A stretch of 64,000 bases of DNA from Capitella teleta (taxonomy: Eukaryota > Annelida > Polychaeta > Capitellidae): positions 84,507 to 148,506 of the forward strand of contig KB306576.1 of NCBI GenBank assembly GCA_000328365.1, written 5' to 3'. A model generated the notes under the pieces. That model saw only the letters and a program-made list of their open reading frames with translations, was not told the DNA's origin and did no database searches. Within the stretch, counting starts at the first letter, position 1. Each line of letters starts with the position of its first letter. The translations under genes were made by a program, and so were the position numbers. Of this stretch, positions 50,601 to 62,246 are shown one piece after another.

Positions 50601-53600
50601 CATTAAAATTATTCCAAATATATTTAGTCATTGTCACTGGCCTCTGGACGGATTCAATATAGTGTATAATAATATATCTTTGTTGAGGGTTACTATACCT
50701 GACATCTTTGGTCCATTTTTGAATACATGAAGCTCGGTTCGGTCCGTTCGATGGGTTGACTCGGTTTCAACGCGAATAAACAGAGACAACTACAATGTAT
50801 AGTAGAATTGAAGTTCTCGAAATTTAATCAGTGAATAAATGTGAGAAACGGATTTGAATGATGCCACTAAGATCCTTTTTAGATGCATCAAACGCATTCA
50901 CTTTTTGTCCTGTAGACAACCTTGGAGCCATTTTTACAACAGTGAATCTCTCAACACTGCCTAGGCTTGCCTAATGTGGGTCATTGAATGCCGTCATGCC
51001 GTCATGCTTGATCGGAACATGTGCGTCGAAGCGAACGAACTGCGTCACATGTCTAAGGTCATTCCAGAAACATTATTTAAATCTCATAGATTACACTTCC
51101 AAGCTTACAAACAAGTCAGGAATTTATTTATACGAATGAATTATAATTGCATGCAGACAGAATGTCCTCTGATTATTTTCATATTATTATACAGTTGTGT
51201 CCAGTTAACGGCTCTTATGGATGAGTGGATGAGGCACTGCGTACATATACATGTATATATAAAGTCCTTTATAATGGCATCTTGTGGTCTTTATAAGCTA
51301 TTAGATGGGATTGTGGGTATATATAATATCGGATACTGCATGGGCAGAGGCATACAATTAAGCTTCTAGAATCTATAATGTAGATGGAGCTCCGTGAAAA
51401 GAAACTGATGTAAAATGTGCCAATGGTTCTCTGGGAATCCTACGAGTGATTGGTGGGGATATTACTGATGGATATTGGATACACGTGCCTGCCATTATAT
51501 CACAACCCAGTAATTAACCAGCGAGGATTATATGTAGGCCTACAGCTAAGCAAAATCGGGGGTGTATTTGCAATCAGGTATACATCCCAGGGCGTTCATT
51601 AATTGTATGCATTGTGCATTGTGTCGAGTAAATGACAGCTGGTGGTGGTTTAGCACAAACGGTATCAAGTTGGTGGATCCCGCGCATATTGCCGATGAGA
51701 ATGGCAGCGACACAACACAGGAAAACAATTGATTAAATGTGCATGTGCTATATGTTGGGCAGTGCATAATTAGGCAATGATATTTCAAGTTCAAATGGTT
51801 GACCATTTTTTGCTTGAGCGTGGATAGCGACCATGCAGCATCGCGCAGAAACACCATCAATCCATGCAATATGCCTATTTCCCATCCGCCTCAGACTTTC
51901 ATTGTCCATTTCGTTAAGCCTGTACTGAAGATCCAACGCATAAGTTTCCATCAATTAGCAGCCGATTAGGAAACGACTTGCCTGTTTTGTTTGCCAACTT
52001 AGTTGTCCACAGCAGACGAGTTTCCTCGGTGTCATTTCAGCGCCATAAAAAAGACAGTGTTGCGTTTACAGGATATCACAGTTCACTTCAGGAGCATTGA
52101 GTGGAATATTTGGGCTATCCGTTGTTGTAAAAACATACAAATTTATTCATATTACGCTTATTTGTATGCATAGATATAAAGTCAATATTACATGAATTAT
52201 GATCACGCAAGGATTGATTGATATTAGTACATCGCACACCTGTGTGTACGTCAACCCTTTGTGCCCTGAAGACCCGAGCAACCATCTCAAATCCCTCTCT
52301 AATGAAAAACGCATGAGGCACAGGAAAGGTGCCCGGCTAACCTGTCGTGTAGATCACGTGACCACAAAAGAGAGTTCACAATGAAGAAAGCAAAAGAGAA
52401 TGGCAATGAGGCCGATTCGCACGATGCTTCTCGGCTGCCAAGTAGCATTACTTGCTAATTCATTGAGTGGTGTATAAGAAAAAGAAAAAGACGCTCGTGG
52501 GCACTCTAAGCAGCCGAGCACGAAGCGGAGCCCATCATTAAACTGCCAGCATATGCTTTATGCAATAATTCAAAGGGCTTGCGACCATTCCATTTTCCAA
52601 CTGAACGACATCGACTTCGCCATGCAAGCACTGTGAAGTGACTGATTGCGCCAAAGCCACCCAAAGGCAGAATTATTACAACCCTTCCCACCCACATAAC
52701 ACATGGTTTTTCTTTCACAGTTTAAACTTATATGCGGATGGCGGCACAGTTACATTTACGGTCATCCTGATTTTCCAGGTTATCACTAATTCAAAAAAAG
52801 TACAAAAACAATCGATTTCAGAGCCAGCCTGAAATTGGAGACGATTGATTGGGACTTCTGCTTTTGTTAAATGCCACTTAATATCAAAAGGTGTAATTGA
52901 TCAGTGCCAATTAACTTCCGACCAGATCTGAAGGCGCATATTTGCCTGAAGATGAATGGATTCGCGAACAAACACAGCTCTCCGCTACATCCAAGTGTGA
53001 TTTATGAGGCTAAAATGAATATCGTTCGATACACACACTCAAAAGAAAGCTATTCTCAATCAAAACAGACAATGATCTGCCGAAATTGAACAAGCGTCAA
53101 TGCAGTTGACATTTGGTCAGTATCAAAGCGTGGCACACGGATCTCCCCTGGCAGGCTGACCTGAAACAACCCCCTTGGGTTGACGGAAATAGCCCCACAG
53201 CCCCAGGTATGTGCATGACACACATCGTACAATGGTCAGAGACAGTAATAAGTGGTCCGAGTGTATCTCACACCCCTATATGAAATCACGAGCAAAGACA
53301 ATATACTTATCACATTGTATATAATACAATGCTGTACATGTATTGGTCTAGCTTTGACGAGCGCTTCCACAGCCGCGATGTTTAATGTTCTTTACTTCTG
53401 GGAATCATTCTGTCCGCTGCTGCCTGAACACTCGCAGTGCGCAATTCATGACGCTTGCAATGACCGAAGCCCAAACGGAATCAACTGTGAAGCGCAAGTA
53501 GCTAACTAAAAAGAAGGCAATAACGTCCACATTTATGATCATCAAGCAGTGCAGCACGTGTAGCTAATTCGACAAGCATTGTGGATGGGGAAATTAATTG

Positions 53601-55660
53601 TTAGCGGATCCACCTCAAATGACCGTACTTCATTAGGAAATGGACACGGGCGATTAATTCGCCCCACTACCGCCTCCGGTTGTGTTTGCGACGGCAGTCT
53701 GGCTTGCTACTGCCACAAACCTAATCCACCGCTGATCAGAGGAAGGTGATGCTCCGTGCAAATGATGTATGCAGCGGCATGCATCATTAGACTAATATTG
53801 ATGTTAACATGCAAGCAATAAATATTTGAGCCACCTAGTTTGATGTCGTTTGTTTAAAAGAGTTCATGTTGAAATCCTGATTGCTTTGTGTTCATATTGT
53901 GATCGGAATTTAATGTTATACTGCTGTAACTTGTGACTTTAAAAAACTTCACTAACATCCCTATTGATAGTATTGATTATATGTATAAACAAAGCATACA
54001 TGTATTAACTTCCAGTGATACAAATCAGGATATCTGCATTAAATTGCGTTATACCATCTGATACCAGCAACAGACCGAATACCAAGAAATATCAGGGCAT
54101 GTATGGAGGGCTATAAATGAGTCTTCCTCTAACGGCTGACCTAACCTCTCTGTAAGCATCGCAGAGTTTGTATCACGTCAAAACAGAGGGATAAGCCTCA
54201 ATACATAAAAACGGGAACGGAATAGCAACCGGGAAATCGCGATCCGATTATCTGAACCACCATAAATCGACATCTGAGGGAAGAATCTAGAATCTGATGC
54301 GTCCACTTCAAGTGATTTGTTGGTCATAGAAGACGAAAGCTCGACGCGAGGTTTTTTTCCTTTCCAGCTTTCTTGGTGCAAATTAGAGACTAACACGAGA
54401 AGCTGTTGTGCCGGTTCTCCTATGACTGCTTTGTTTCATCTCTGAGCCAAGATCTGGTTATCGCATTGCACCTGGGTGACGCTGGATAGTGTGCTATGCT
54501 TGTACGTACGCCATCGCTTATATTTAGATCGACCCCGAATCGAATCCATTTCGCGGATAGTAGCTAGTTGATCAAAATTCTTGATAGTAACCGAGGAGCA
54601 TCACAAGATGAGGTCTTATCACTTTCTTATCTGAGTGGACGTTTTCTCCGGAGTCTGAGAAATTCATCACGCCATCACAGAAAGAAATTGCGACGTTCGG
54701 GTAATAAGAGACTCGGTTGATTGGCTCGCTTTCAGCTACATCAAAGCATCGTGCTTCTCCAGACGAAAATTCGAACTATTTCTTGCAAGTTTGTCAGTCT
54801 TCTGTGGGTGGATTCTCATAGTCTCACGGTGCTTTGATGCGAAGCTTTTATCTTGAGAAAACATCCCCCATGGAATATACCCTGGACGACGTTCTGTTTA
54901 GCTGCGTGTGCTTCATCACTCTCCTTCTCTCCCACCATCACTCTCTACAAGACTCTTGTTCCCTCTAACTCTCTTCTTTCTCACAGGACAAACAAGTACG
55001 ACTATCATCGTGTCCACTACAGATTTAGGAGGCACTGAGGCCGTCTGAATGACAAACATCAATTTTGCAAATGTGTTTTAAAAGATGAATTGTGCTTGAA
55101 GACCCATTATCGCGCAATGCAATCTTGCCGAAATGGTCCTAATGCCCCCGGCTACGGAATCTCCATCCTGCAGCGCCGTGATTGGCTGTGTACATAATCA
55201 CGTGATACATCCGCCTATGGGAGACAAACGTCCTCGAAACATGCAGCATACAAGCAAATATACAGTTCGACCGTTGGTTTGGTGGGCGTTAAGTGTCCAA
55301 GTAAAAAAAAAATGATGGAAACCGATTTTGGTATCGAGCATAAGTGGACGAAAGACGCCTTCTGCCATTGGGAGGAAATGAGTTCTGGGAGAAATAAGGA
55401 AGTGACAGGCTGTTACACCGAAAGCCTACTTTTCAAACAACATTTCAAATAACAATGGGTGGCAATGGAAAGACGTCTGCAATGATCAGGAGAGTATCGT
55501 TCATATTATTGATTGAAATTATATGCAATACAATTTACTTAATTATTCGACTGAAATGCGTCGGTGCTTCCACAATGTAGAAACAGCAATCACTTCCAAA
55601 CATGAGATGATATTGAATCACAATCAATACACTTGGGTGGATGAGTTTCCCTGGTGTGCG
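50601..55660. other. Non-coding stretch, no gene seen
   Basis: The longest frames (plus 50974-51369, minus 51546-51869) carry no recognisable domain and lack splice or promoter context. A small tandem duplication of gccgtcat occurs near 50,990-51,005. Nothing else stands out. Confidence 0.45.
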
Positions 55661-55664
55661 TGAG

Positions 55665-55693
55665 GCGGGGGAGGGAAGGGGCGGGCGCGGGGA
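55665..55693 (+). other. G-rich, G-quadruplex-prone and GC-box sequence
   Basis: Four or more G runs of three to five bases lie within 29 bases, separated by one or two bases, including GGGGCGGG, an Sp1-type GC box. This contrasts sharply with the AT-rich surroundings. No transcription unit starts here as far as I can see. Confidence 0.6.
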
Positions 55694-55699
55694 TGCACT

Positions 55700-56640
55700 T
55701 GCACATACCACAGTCTGATGAATCTAAAAAGAAGAGGGGTTCATAATACATAATTTTACGAAAACTAATTATGCAATATATTTTCTGACAATAATTTCAA
55801 TCGTCCGAATTCAGATCAGGAGATATTAGCACAGAAGCAACGACCAGCTGCTGCTTCTGGGGATGTTCATGAAATTGATTTCCTCTATTTGCAGGTGAGT
55901 CCCAATGGACCTGTGAGCAGAAGCGCAAAAGAGGGTTGTTAGATCAAGACGAGCTGCTGAGGCTGCTACGACCTCATCCACTGATAATGGTGCTTTGTGT
56001 AGGCCTAAGTTTTTGTCACTTGATGAAATAGCATAAATTATTGACGCCAGTTTTGTTTACCAATGGAAAGTCTCGTAACAGTACTTGGCTAACATTGAAA
56101 TATTGTAACAATCGTGACTGACGGTGTATAAATCTACGATTTGAATACAATTAAATGCTATGTTCTAAAAATTTTACAATAGTGATAATTAAATTAAATT
56201 AATTAATTAAATTGTGATTTTTTCTTCTGCAAACGTAGTTATTCTATGTTGGATCGATTAGTCATGTATTCCCTCATCAGTTCTATAATAATTAGTTCCA
56301 CTACGTCAGGCCAACTTTTCATAGAATGATTGGCCAGGACTGCTTGGAAGGGAGCCTTCCAGAGATACGTTATGATTGCGGTTACCGTAGTACCAGCAAG
56401 GACGTTATATATCCATTCAGTTATCCAATATTTCCCATCATTACCTTGAAATTAAATCTAGAATGATCTATAAGGTTGATGGTAGCGTGTATTTCCACTT
56501 CGTTTTGAGCAGTGGATATAACAACTCAGAACGACACAGTCCTTGCATCGAAGACAGTGCTGGTATGCGGTAACGGGTGGCGTTATGATTTCCCCATCTC
56601 CAGCTTTCGAGGAAAATCATAACGCAGTAGACAAGCCTAC
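55700..56640. other. Non-coding stretch downstream of the EF-hand gene
   Basis: A pyrimidine tract and AG near 55,892 precede a frame open for about 43 codons (to about 56,030, plus), but no partner exon or domain supports it. An AATTA-rich run lies near 56,186-56,215. Confidence 0.35.
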
Positions 56641-56643
56641 AAG

Positions 56644-56649
56644 TTTATT
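56644..56649 (-). terminator. Poly(A) signal of the EF-hand gene
   Basis: AATAAA on the minus strand, about 140 bases beyond the stop codon at 56791-56793; it is the first canonical signal in that direction. Confidence 0.6.
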
Positions 56650-56790
56650 GTACAGATTAAATGGAGGTGTGAAAACTTGGCTGACTGTAAGGCTGATATA
56701 ATTCAATGAAGATTTTCTATACAACACAATAAAGACATGAAATGAAACGAATTCTGCAGCACACCATCATCCAGAATCGTCCTCTCCTCT

Positions 56791-59700
56791 TCAAGGGTAC
56801 ATCATCTTCACAAATTCTGTGGACGAGAATTCAACATAATGCTGTTAAACAGGCAACGCTTGTATATCATAAACATATGCATGAGATGAAACAGCCGTGT
56901 ATAGGAGTAAAGCGGAGGCTGAAAAAAAAAAAGTGAAAAATAGAAGACCACAAACCGTTATAATCAATCTTTCCGTCGCTGTTGACATCAGCAACAGCAA
57001 TCATCTCTTTCGCTTCTTCTTCGCTTAATCTTTCTCCGAAAGTCTGCATCAGATTCATGAGTTCATCAGCACTGATGAAGTTGTTTCCATCCTTGTCGAA
57101 GATTTGGAAAGCAGCTTTCAACTCCTCGCTCTTCTCACCGTTGGTCTTGTACTGCGTTTTCATGTGCTTACAGAACTCTGGGAACTCGATTTGACCAGAT
57201 TCTGTGAGCGCAGGGAAGTTATCATAGTAATAATAATAAGTTATGTAATCAGTTGCTTGGTCATATCCTGCGTGGAGTAACTACAACTACATGTCGTTAT
57301 AATTGAAATGTCAAGTGAGAAGCAAACGAAAGATATAAGAAGATGGAAGCAGGAAATTTGCGCACTGTTCTCATCCAAAGCTGTGATCATCTCCTGAGCT
57401 TGTTCTTCCGTTGGATCCTGGAAGATTTGCCGCAGTAATGCGGTCAGCTCAGTCGAAGAGATGTGGCCATCTTTGTTGGCGTCGAATATTTGGAAAGCAG
57501 CGTACCACTCTGTGAAAGAAATTGAAAAGTGACGATGTACATCGTAAGTCAATAGTAGTGATTGTGCTATTGTAAATGTGCATGCCTTTTAAAACTTTTA
57601 TAATACAAACACTTCTTTGTGCCACAATCTTCAAATCGAGATCAATAATGCTATTACTCAAGTATTAGTATGTCACTCATGTATGCAAATGGGGATCTTC
57701 CGTGTACGTACTTAAACTTGAATCAATGATTATTTGTTTATTCACACCAGCAATTTGGCAGTTTTTTAAGTTAATCCCGCACCATTCATTGCATGTTACG
57801 GCAACTCCTCTTCGCCTTTACGTCATCTGTGTTGGGTTTGGACATTGTTTGGAGTTTTGTATTTGCCACTTGATTTCAACTCACCTTCAATCCGAGATTT
57901 CTCAACATCCAACTGAGAGGCCAATTCATTCGCCTTTTCTTCCGTCTGAAATGAAATGAAATGAAATGGCAGTTTTATTTTGGGTGACAGAATATATAAT
58001 AATTATGACAGAGGCACATTGCTCATCAATTATGTCATTTATGTAAGAACTGCGCTGCGTTTTCTGTCTTAGCTAGGAATACATTTCCACAGAACACAAA
58101 AAAAAAACAATCTCAGTTATTTAATTAGGTCAAAGTGAAACCATTCAGCATATATTGATTGGCCTATGTTCAGTGATTTATCTTCCACAGAGACACTGGT
58201 GAATACAGTGTGTGTCCTTATGCATTCATTATTCAATAGATCAATCGAGTGCTGCTTGCAAACAGTCGGCAACTCAACATGCAAACACGACGACCTTCGT
58301 TCACGATGCGCTGAGGTTGCATCTCCGCAGAACAGGACCAAACAAGTCCGAGTGGCAACCATTGCTTTGCTCTGTTTGATCAATGGCGTGATGAATATCA
58401 AATTCGAATTACGTATTTCAAAGACCCGATCAGAGGATGGAAATATAGCCACGTAACATATAACCCCCAGAGCAGGTGAAACTTAGGTTAATACTTTTGA
58501 TTAGGGATATTGATCCATGAATAATAATGAAAAGCGGAAGACGAAAAAGTGCTTCGATGCAAGGAAAATATATCAAAAATATGAGCAACTGGATTATAAA
58601 TAATTATAGGCTAAGCACACACACAGCCATAATACTGAAAACATTGTCAATCAGTGATCACTCTTAACTCTCAAAATCGCTGATGCCATTGCCATGCATA
58701 ATAATACAACAGGCAAATGCAAATTGCACGCAGTCACGCACAGTCCACACCTAAATGAACGGTGTTCTACGTAACAAAACAGCATTCTGTGGACTCACGT
58801 GGGTGCTACTTACTCGCCATCCAATATTAATGACCCATTAGCTGCCAATGACATCACCAGAAGGCAAAGTGGGCGAGATTGCAACCAGTGGCTTCATACT
58901 TGTCGGAGAAGAAAGGCGGCGCTCAATTTTAATGGCCATTTCAGGCAACTGTATGCAAGAGTTTTTTATGTAATATTACCGGCAATTAACAGTTACAGTT
59001 AGGTCGCTAATCGATTGTTCTTTGGCTTTTAATTGGTACAAATGGCAGTAATTAGCGGTAAAATTATTCCGAGTGATGTTACCACGTGCACAGTAATGGT
59101 CAAGTATCGAGATAATCGGTTTATGATACACTGATCGTAACGATAACAACCGCGGTAAGTGAATATTAATTCACGGAAGATAACATGATAACTCTTCATT
59201 TTGATATAGAGTTAAAGCGATTCAAGATCCACATATTTGACACCTCCCACCAAGCCGAAGAAAGTGTATATATACCTTAGTTTACATAGACATATAGAGA
59301 AAAATATTTGCGTTGCTCGGATGCTTTCTCTTGAAGCGTTGTGAAGCAGTGCTATATGAATTACTTGGTGTTTACAACGTGAACTTTGCACGGGTGTAGA
59401 AACGAGAGCAATATAAAACAGCCCATTCTGAATGAAAACATGTTTCTGGCATATATATAAATATATATAGGTCCCCTATGCATATATACAATATATACAA
59501 ATAAGAGAGTGAAGCGTGTGCCTATATAGTCGTTATGCTATAGTAATATTATACAGAAATACATTGACAGGGGGAATTGCTGAATTAACCTGGAGAGAGC
59601 AACATGAAAGCATGCCTCGATCACCACCACATGTAAAATTGAGTCCCTGGTCGATGGTGTCTCTTTCATAGATCAGGGCCATGTGTCGGGCCAATGAAAG

Positions 59701-60191
59701 TAATCGGTTTTTATGCCAAGTTTTATGCGGAAATCCGATGTGTGGTTTATCGAGGCATGATTCGACAGCACACTTATCAGTTTAATACTTCAACGGTACC
59801 TGTAATGATACACCGTTATACTGATATACCGAGGTCCAATATTTCACATCATATTTCTGTTCTATGTTGATAGTTACAAATAGCTAGAAATATCAAATTT
59901 TGAATACATTAATTATTTTCAGGTGATCGAGGGATCAGACTGGTTTCATCCAAATTGAGCTGTTAATACGTTTGCAGATTACAGCAGACATGTAATATAT
60001 CGCCATTGCATGTCAGGGTAAAATTGGTATATCTATAATATTATATATATTACATTTGCACTCACAACTTACACTGTGCAACTAACTATAATAATCATTA
60101 TGCGATTTGCAGGTGCTATATTGATCGATCAAACAATTACATAACAGAAACATACAACAAAACATGTGAACACACTCACCAAGTACGACAT
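56791..60191 (-). CDS. Four-EF-hand calmodulin/troponin-C-like calcium sensor
   Basis: Exons in transcript order: 60191-60180, 57945-57885, 57509-57366, 57201-56956 and 56816-56791, all with GT-AG borders and matching phases; 162 residues. Calcium-binding loops are at 34-45 (DANKDGHISSTE), 70-81 (DENKSGQIEFPE), 108-119 (DKDGNNFISADE) and 144-155 (DVNSDGKIDYNE); two loops are split by introns at equivalent late positions. EF1, EF2 and EF4 keep the expected acidic ligands and the Gly at loop position 6; EF3 has Asn113 there instead, which may alter affinity. A linker near 86-97 joins the two lobes. Length and layout match calmodulin and troponin C, cytosolic sensors that bind target helices. 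Exon 1 encodes only MSYL; joining it to TEEK gives the calmodulin-like LTEE start, but this exon is separated by 2.2 kb and is the least certain part. Exons 2-5 are secure. Confidence 0.88.
57946..60179 (-). other. First intron of the EF-hand gene (2.2 kb)
   Basis: It starts GTGAGTGTG at 60179 and ends in a repeated tttcattt pyrimidine tract and CAG at 57946. Its size contrasts with the short introns elsewhere. Another donor-like site (ATGGCGA/gtaagt near 58,820, minus) would begin a different first exon, but its phase does not fit exon 2. A larger intron 1 often holds regulatory elements; none can be named here. Confidence 0.5.
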
Positions 60192-60199
60192 GTTTACGA

Positions 60200-62240
60200 T
60201 ATTTAAGTCCGTTGATAAAGTTGCAAGAATACACGCCCTCCTGTCGCCAATGAAGTGACAATAATATTTCAAGCGCGCGCTGTACCGAACACACACTGAA
60301 AGCGGCTGTCGGTCGATGAGCATGCAAGCACAAAGTCACGGTAAAAGCTCTGGGAAAAAATGTACTCGGCAACTTTCAACGATTCGCTTCAAAACTGAGC
60401 GGCGGCATAATTCTTGTGTTTTGATCCGCGAGGTGGTTGCGAGGCAAAAATCGATAACCTCATGTTCAGAGAAGATTTCGATAAGATCGACCGCGATCAG
60501 ACACACCGCCTCTGCAGGTGAATTGGAGGCGGCAAAGGTGGTCATTCAGCGTGGTATACGGCAAGCGGAAGATGTGATACTAAACCTAGGATCGAATCAG
60601 GGATTGGGGTTTGGATGTAGGAATGATTTAAAGCGATATTTATCCTTTGATCTTTCGTGTGAACGAACCGGATCGCATGGAAGTTTAGAATACCGGTAAT
60701 GCTGGATGATCATGATTAGCCAGTTATCTGAGTGACTTGATATTCTCCCATGCATAACATTGCATGGGTAGGCCCTATATAACGATATATATGATGTACC
60801 CCGCAGGTCTATCTATACACGTGTAATTGCATAATTATACGTCTCTACAGTGTACATGTTTTCTCTATTCTAAAGTAATAATTAAGACTCAATGGCTATT
60901 ATAGGTGACAAAACATTATGATTTGATTAGGTACAGGATAAAACTATCTTTGTTGAGACGCTGGGTGGATACTATATGTTCTTATTATTAGGCAAGGAAA
61001 ATGTAAGAAATGTAACAATGTCTCCAAAGATAAACTATATAGGAAATACCTATACACTGAGAATTATTATGATGTGCTGCATTTTTCTTTACACAAATGC
61101 TTAGCAGAATGTCAGCCATATTTTTAATGCCATCATCAAATATACAAAGTATAAAGTGCATAACCGCATATCGTCAGAGCACAATATTTATTATTATTAT
61201 TTTTTTATTTTTTTATTTTTTTTGGGGGGGGGGGGGGTTTCGACAGTTCCTGAATGCTTTTCAATATTACTATTTATTTTTGCATGTATATGAACACCGT
61301 CGTAAAATTGTCTTTATTTTCGACTTTCTTAACCGCGTTCGATCCTTGTTCGAATATTCGATCTACATGTATATTTAGTCATTGAGTCTCTTTCGTCATA
61401 ACATGTTACTAGATCTGTTCACCATAGGCCGCACCCAAGAAACGTGTGGCATTGGCACAAACAACAAGTGACGAAGTTCTCTGAATAAGAAGTTCTTAAG
61501 GAGAACCAGACACGGCGTTCCTAATCGAGGCATTGCTATAGACGTAATTATAGGCACACATGTTTGCATCGCAGGTGTCCTGATCGATGTTCCATTCCTG
61601 CATCCAATCATCGAACACCGGCGAAGTGGTGAACCTCGAATCAAATCATTGATTTCCCCCCATCATACCATGGAATCCTCCCTTGATGAGTGGCTTATTT
61701 ATTATCTTGGGCTAAGTTACATGAGACTACTGTTTTAATTACACTTGGAATGGCTGTTGGGGTTTTAGCAATGATTAAATGAACTCTTAATCTGCCTGTC
61801 TGGTGCCAATTTAAAGTCCGCTGTAATAATTATATCCTTTTTCAGACCTTACAGTTTAAATCGTTGATGAGATACAATGAATTATTTAAGAATTTTAATT
61901 TCTTATCTGAAATAGGAATGAAATTATCTATTAAATATAAGAGATGAGTTTACCAGTGAACTGGTGAGGTATGTCTATTATGTGTCATAATCCGACTCCA
62001 ACCAACCAACCGAAACTGAATTAAAGCACAATTCAGTAACCTAAATCCAGTTAGGCACAACCATTTAGAACTTCCTGATCAGGCCTAAATTCCTAAATCG
62101 AATTCTCATTTTCATTTTGAAATTCAGATAGTTATAAACTATTTAAAAAATAAACTATCTCAAATATCTCCACATGTGTAATAATTAAACGGAGAATTCA
62201 AAGAGAAATAATTGGGAATAAAAAATAAAAAATATACAGA
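60200..62240. other. Region between EF-hand and TAF1B genes
   Basis: The part next to 60,200 should include the 5' leader and promoter of the EF-hand gene (minus direction); no TATA box is apparent. The overlapping frames at 60316-60699 (plus) and 60082-60545 (minus) have no domain. A T-rich run followed by about 13 G lies near 61,200-61,238. The rest is AT-rich and without a supported gene. Confidence 0.4.
61196..61238. repeat. T-rich tract followed by a G run
   Basis: T/A low complexity switches abruptly to a run of roughly 13 G before gtttcg. Such a T-to-G switch is prone to slippage, so length may vary between individuals or be misassembled. Confidence 0.7.
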
Positions 62241-62246
62241 TTTATT
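62241..62246 (-). terminator. Poly(A) signal overlapping the TAF1B stop codon
   Basis: The stop codon TAA (62247-62245) is directly part of TAATAAA, so the last two bases of the stop are the first two of AATAAA. It is the only canonical signal close downstream. If it is used, the 3' untranslated region is only about 20-30 bases. Confidence 0.5.

Noticed and set aside
55893-56030. Possible exon after a pyrimidine tract and AG (plus strand)
   Set aside because: Only about 43 codons, no partner exon, no recognised domain, and the required phase cannot be tested.
58811-58826. Alternative first exon of the EF-hand gene (ATGGCGA before gtaagt, minus)
   Set aside because: It ends in a phase that would cause a stop soon after joining exon 2; the exon at 60180-60191 fits.
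60082-60699. Overlapping frames on both strands upstream of the EF-hand gene
   Set aside because: They overlap each other, lack domains and coincide with the expected leader and promoter of the EF-hand gene.
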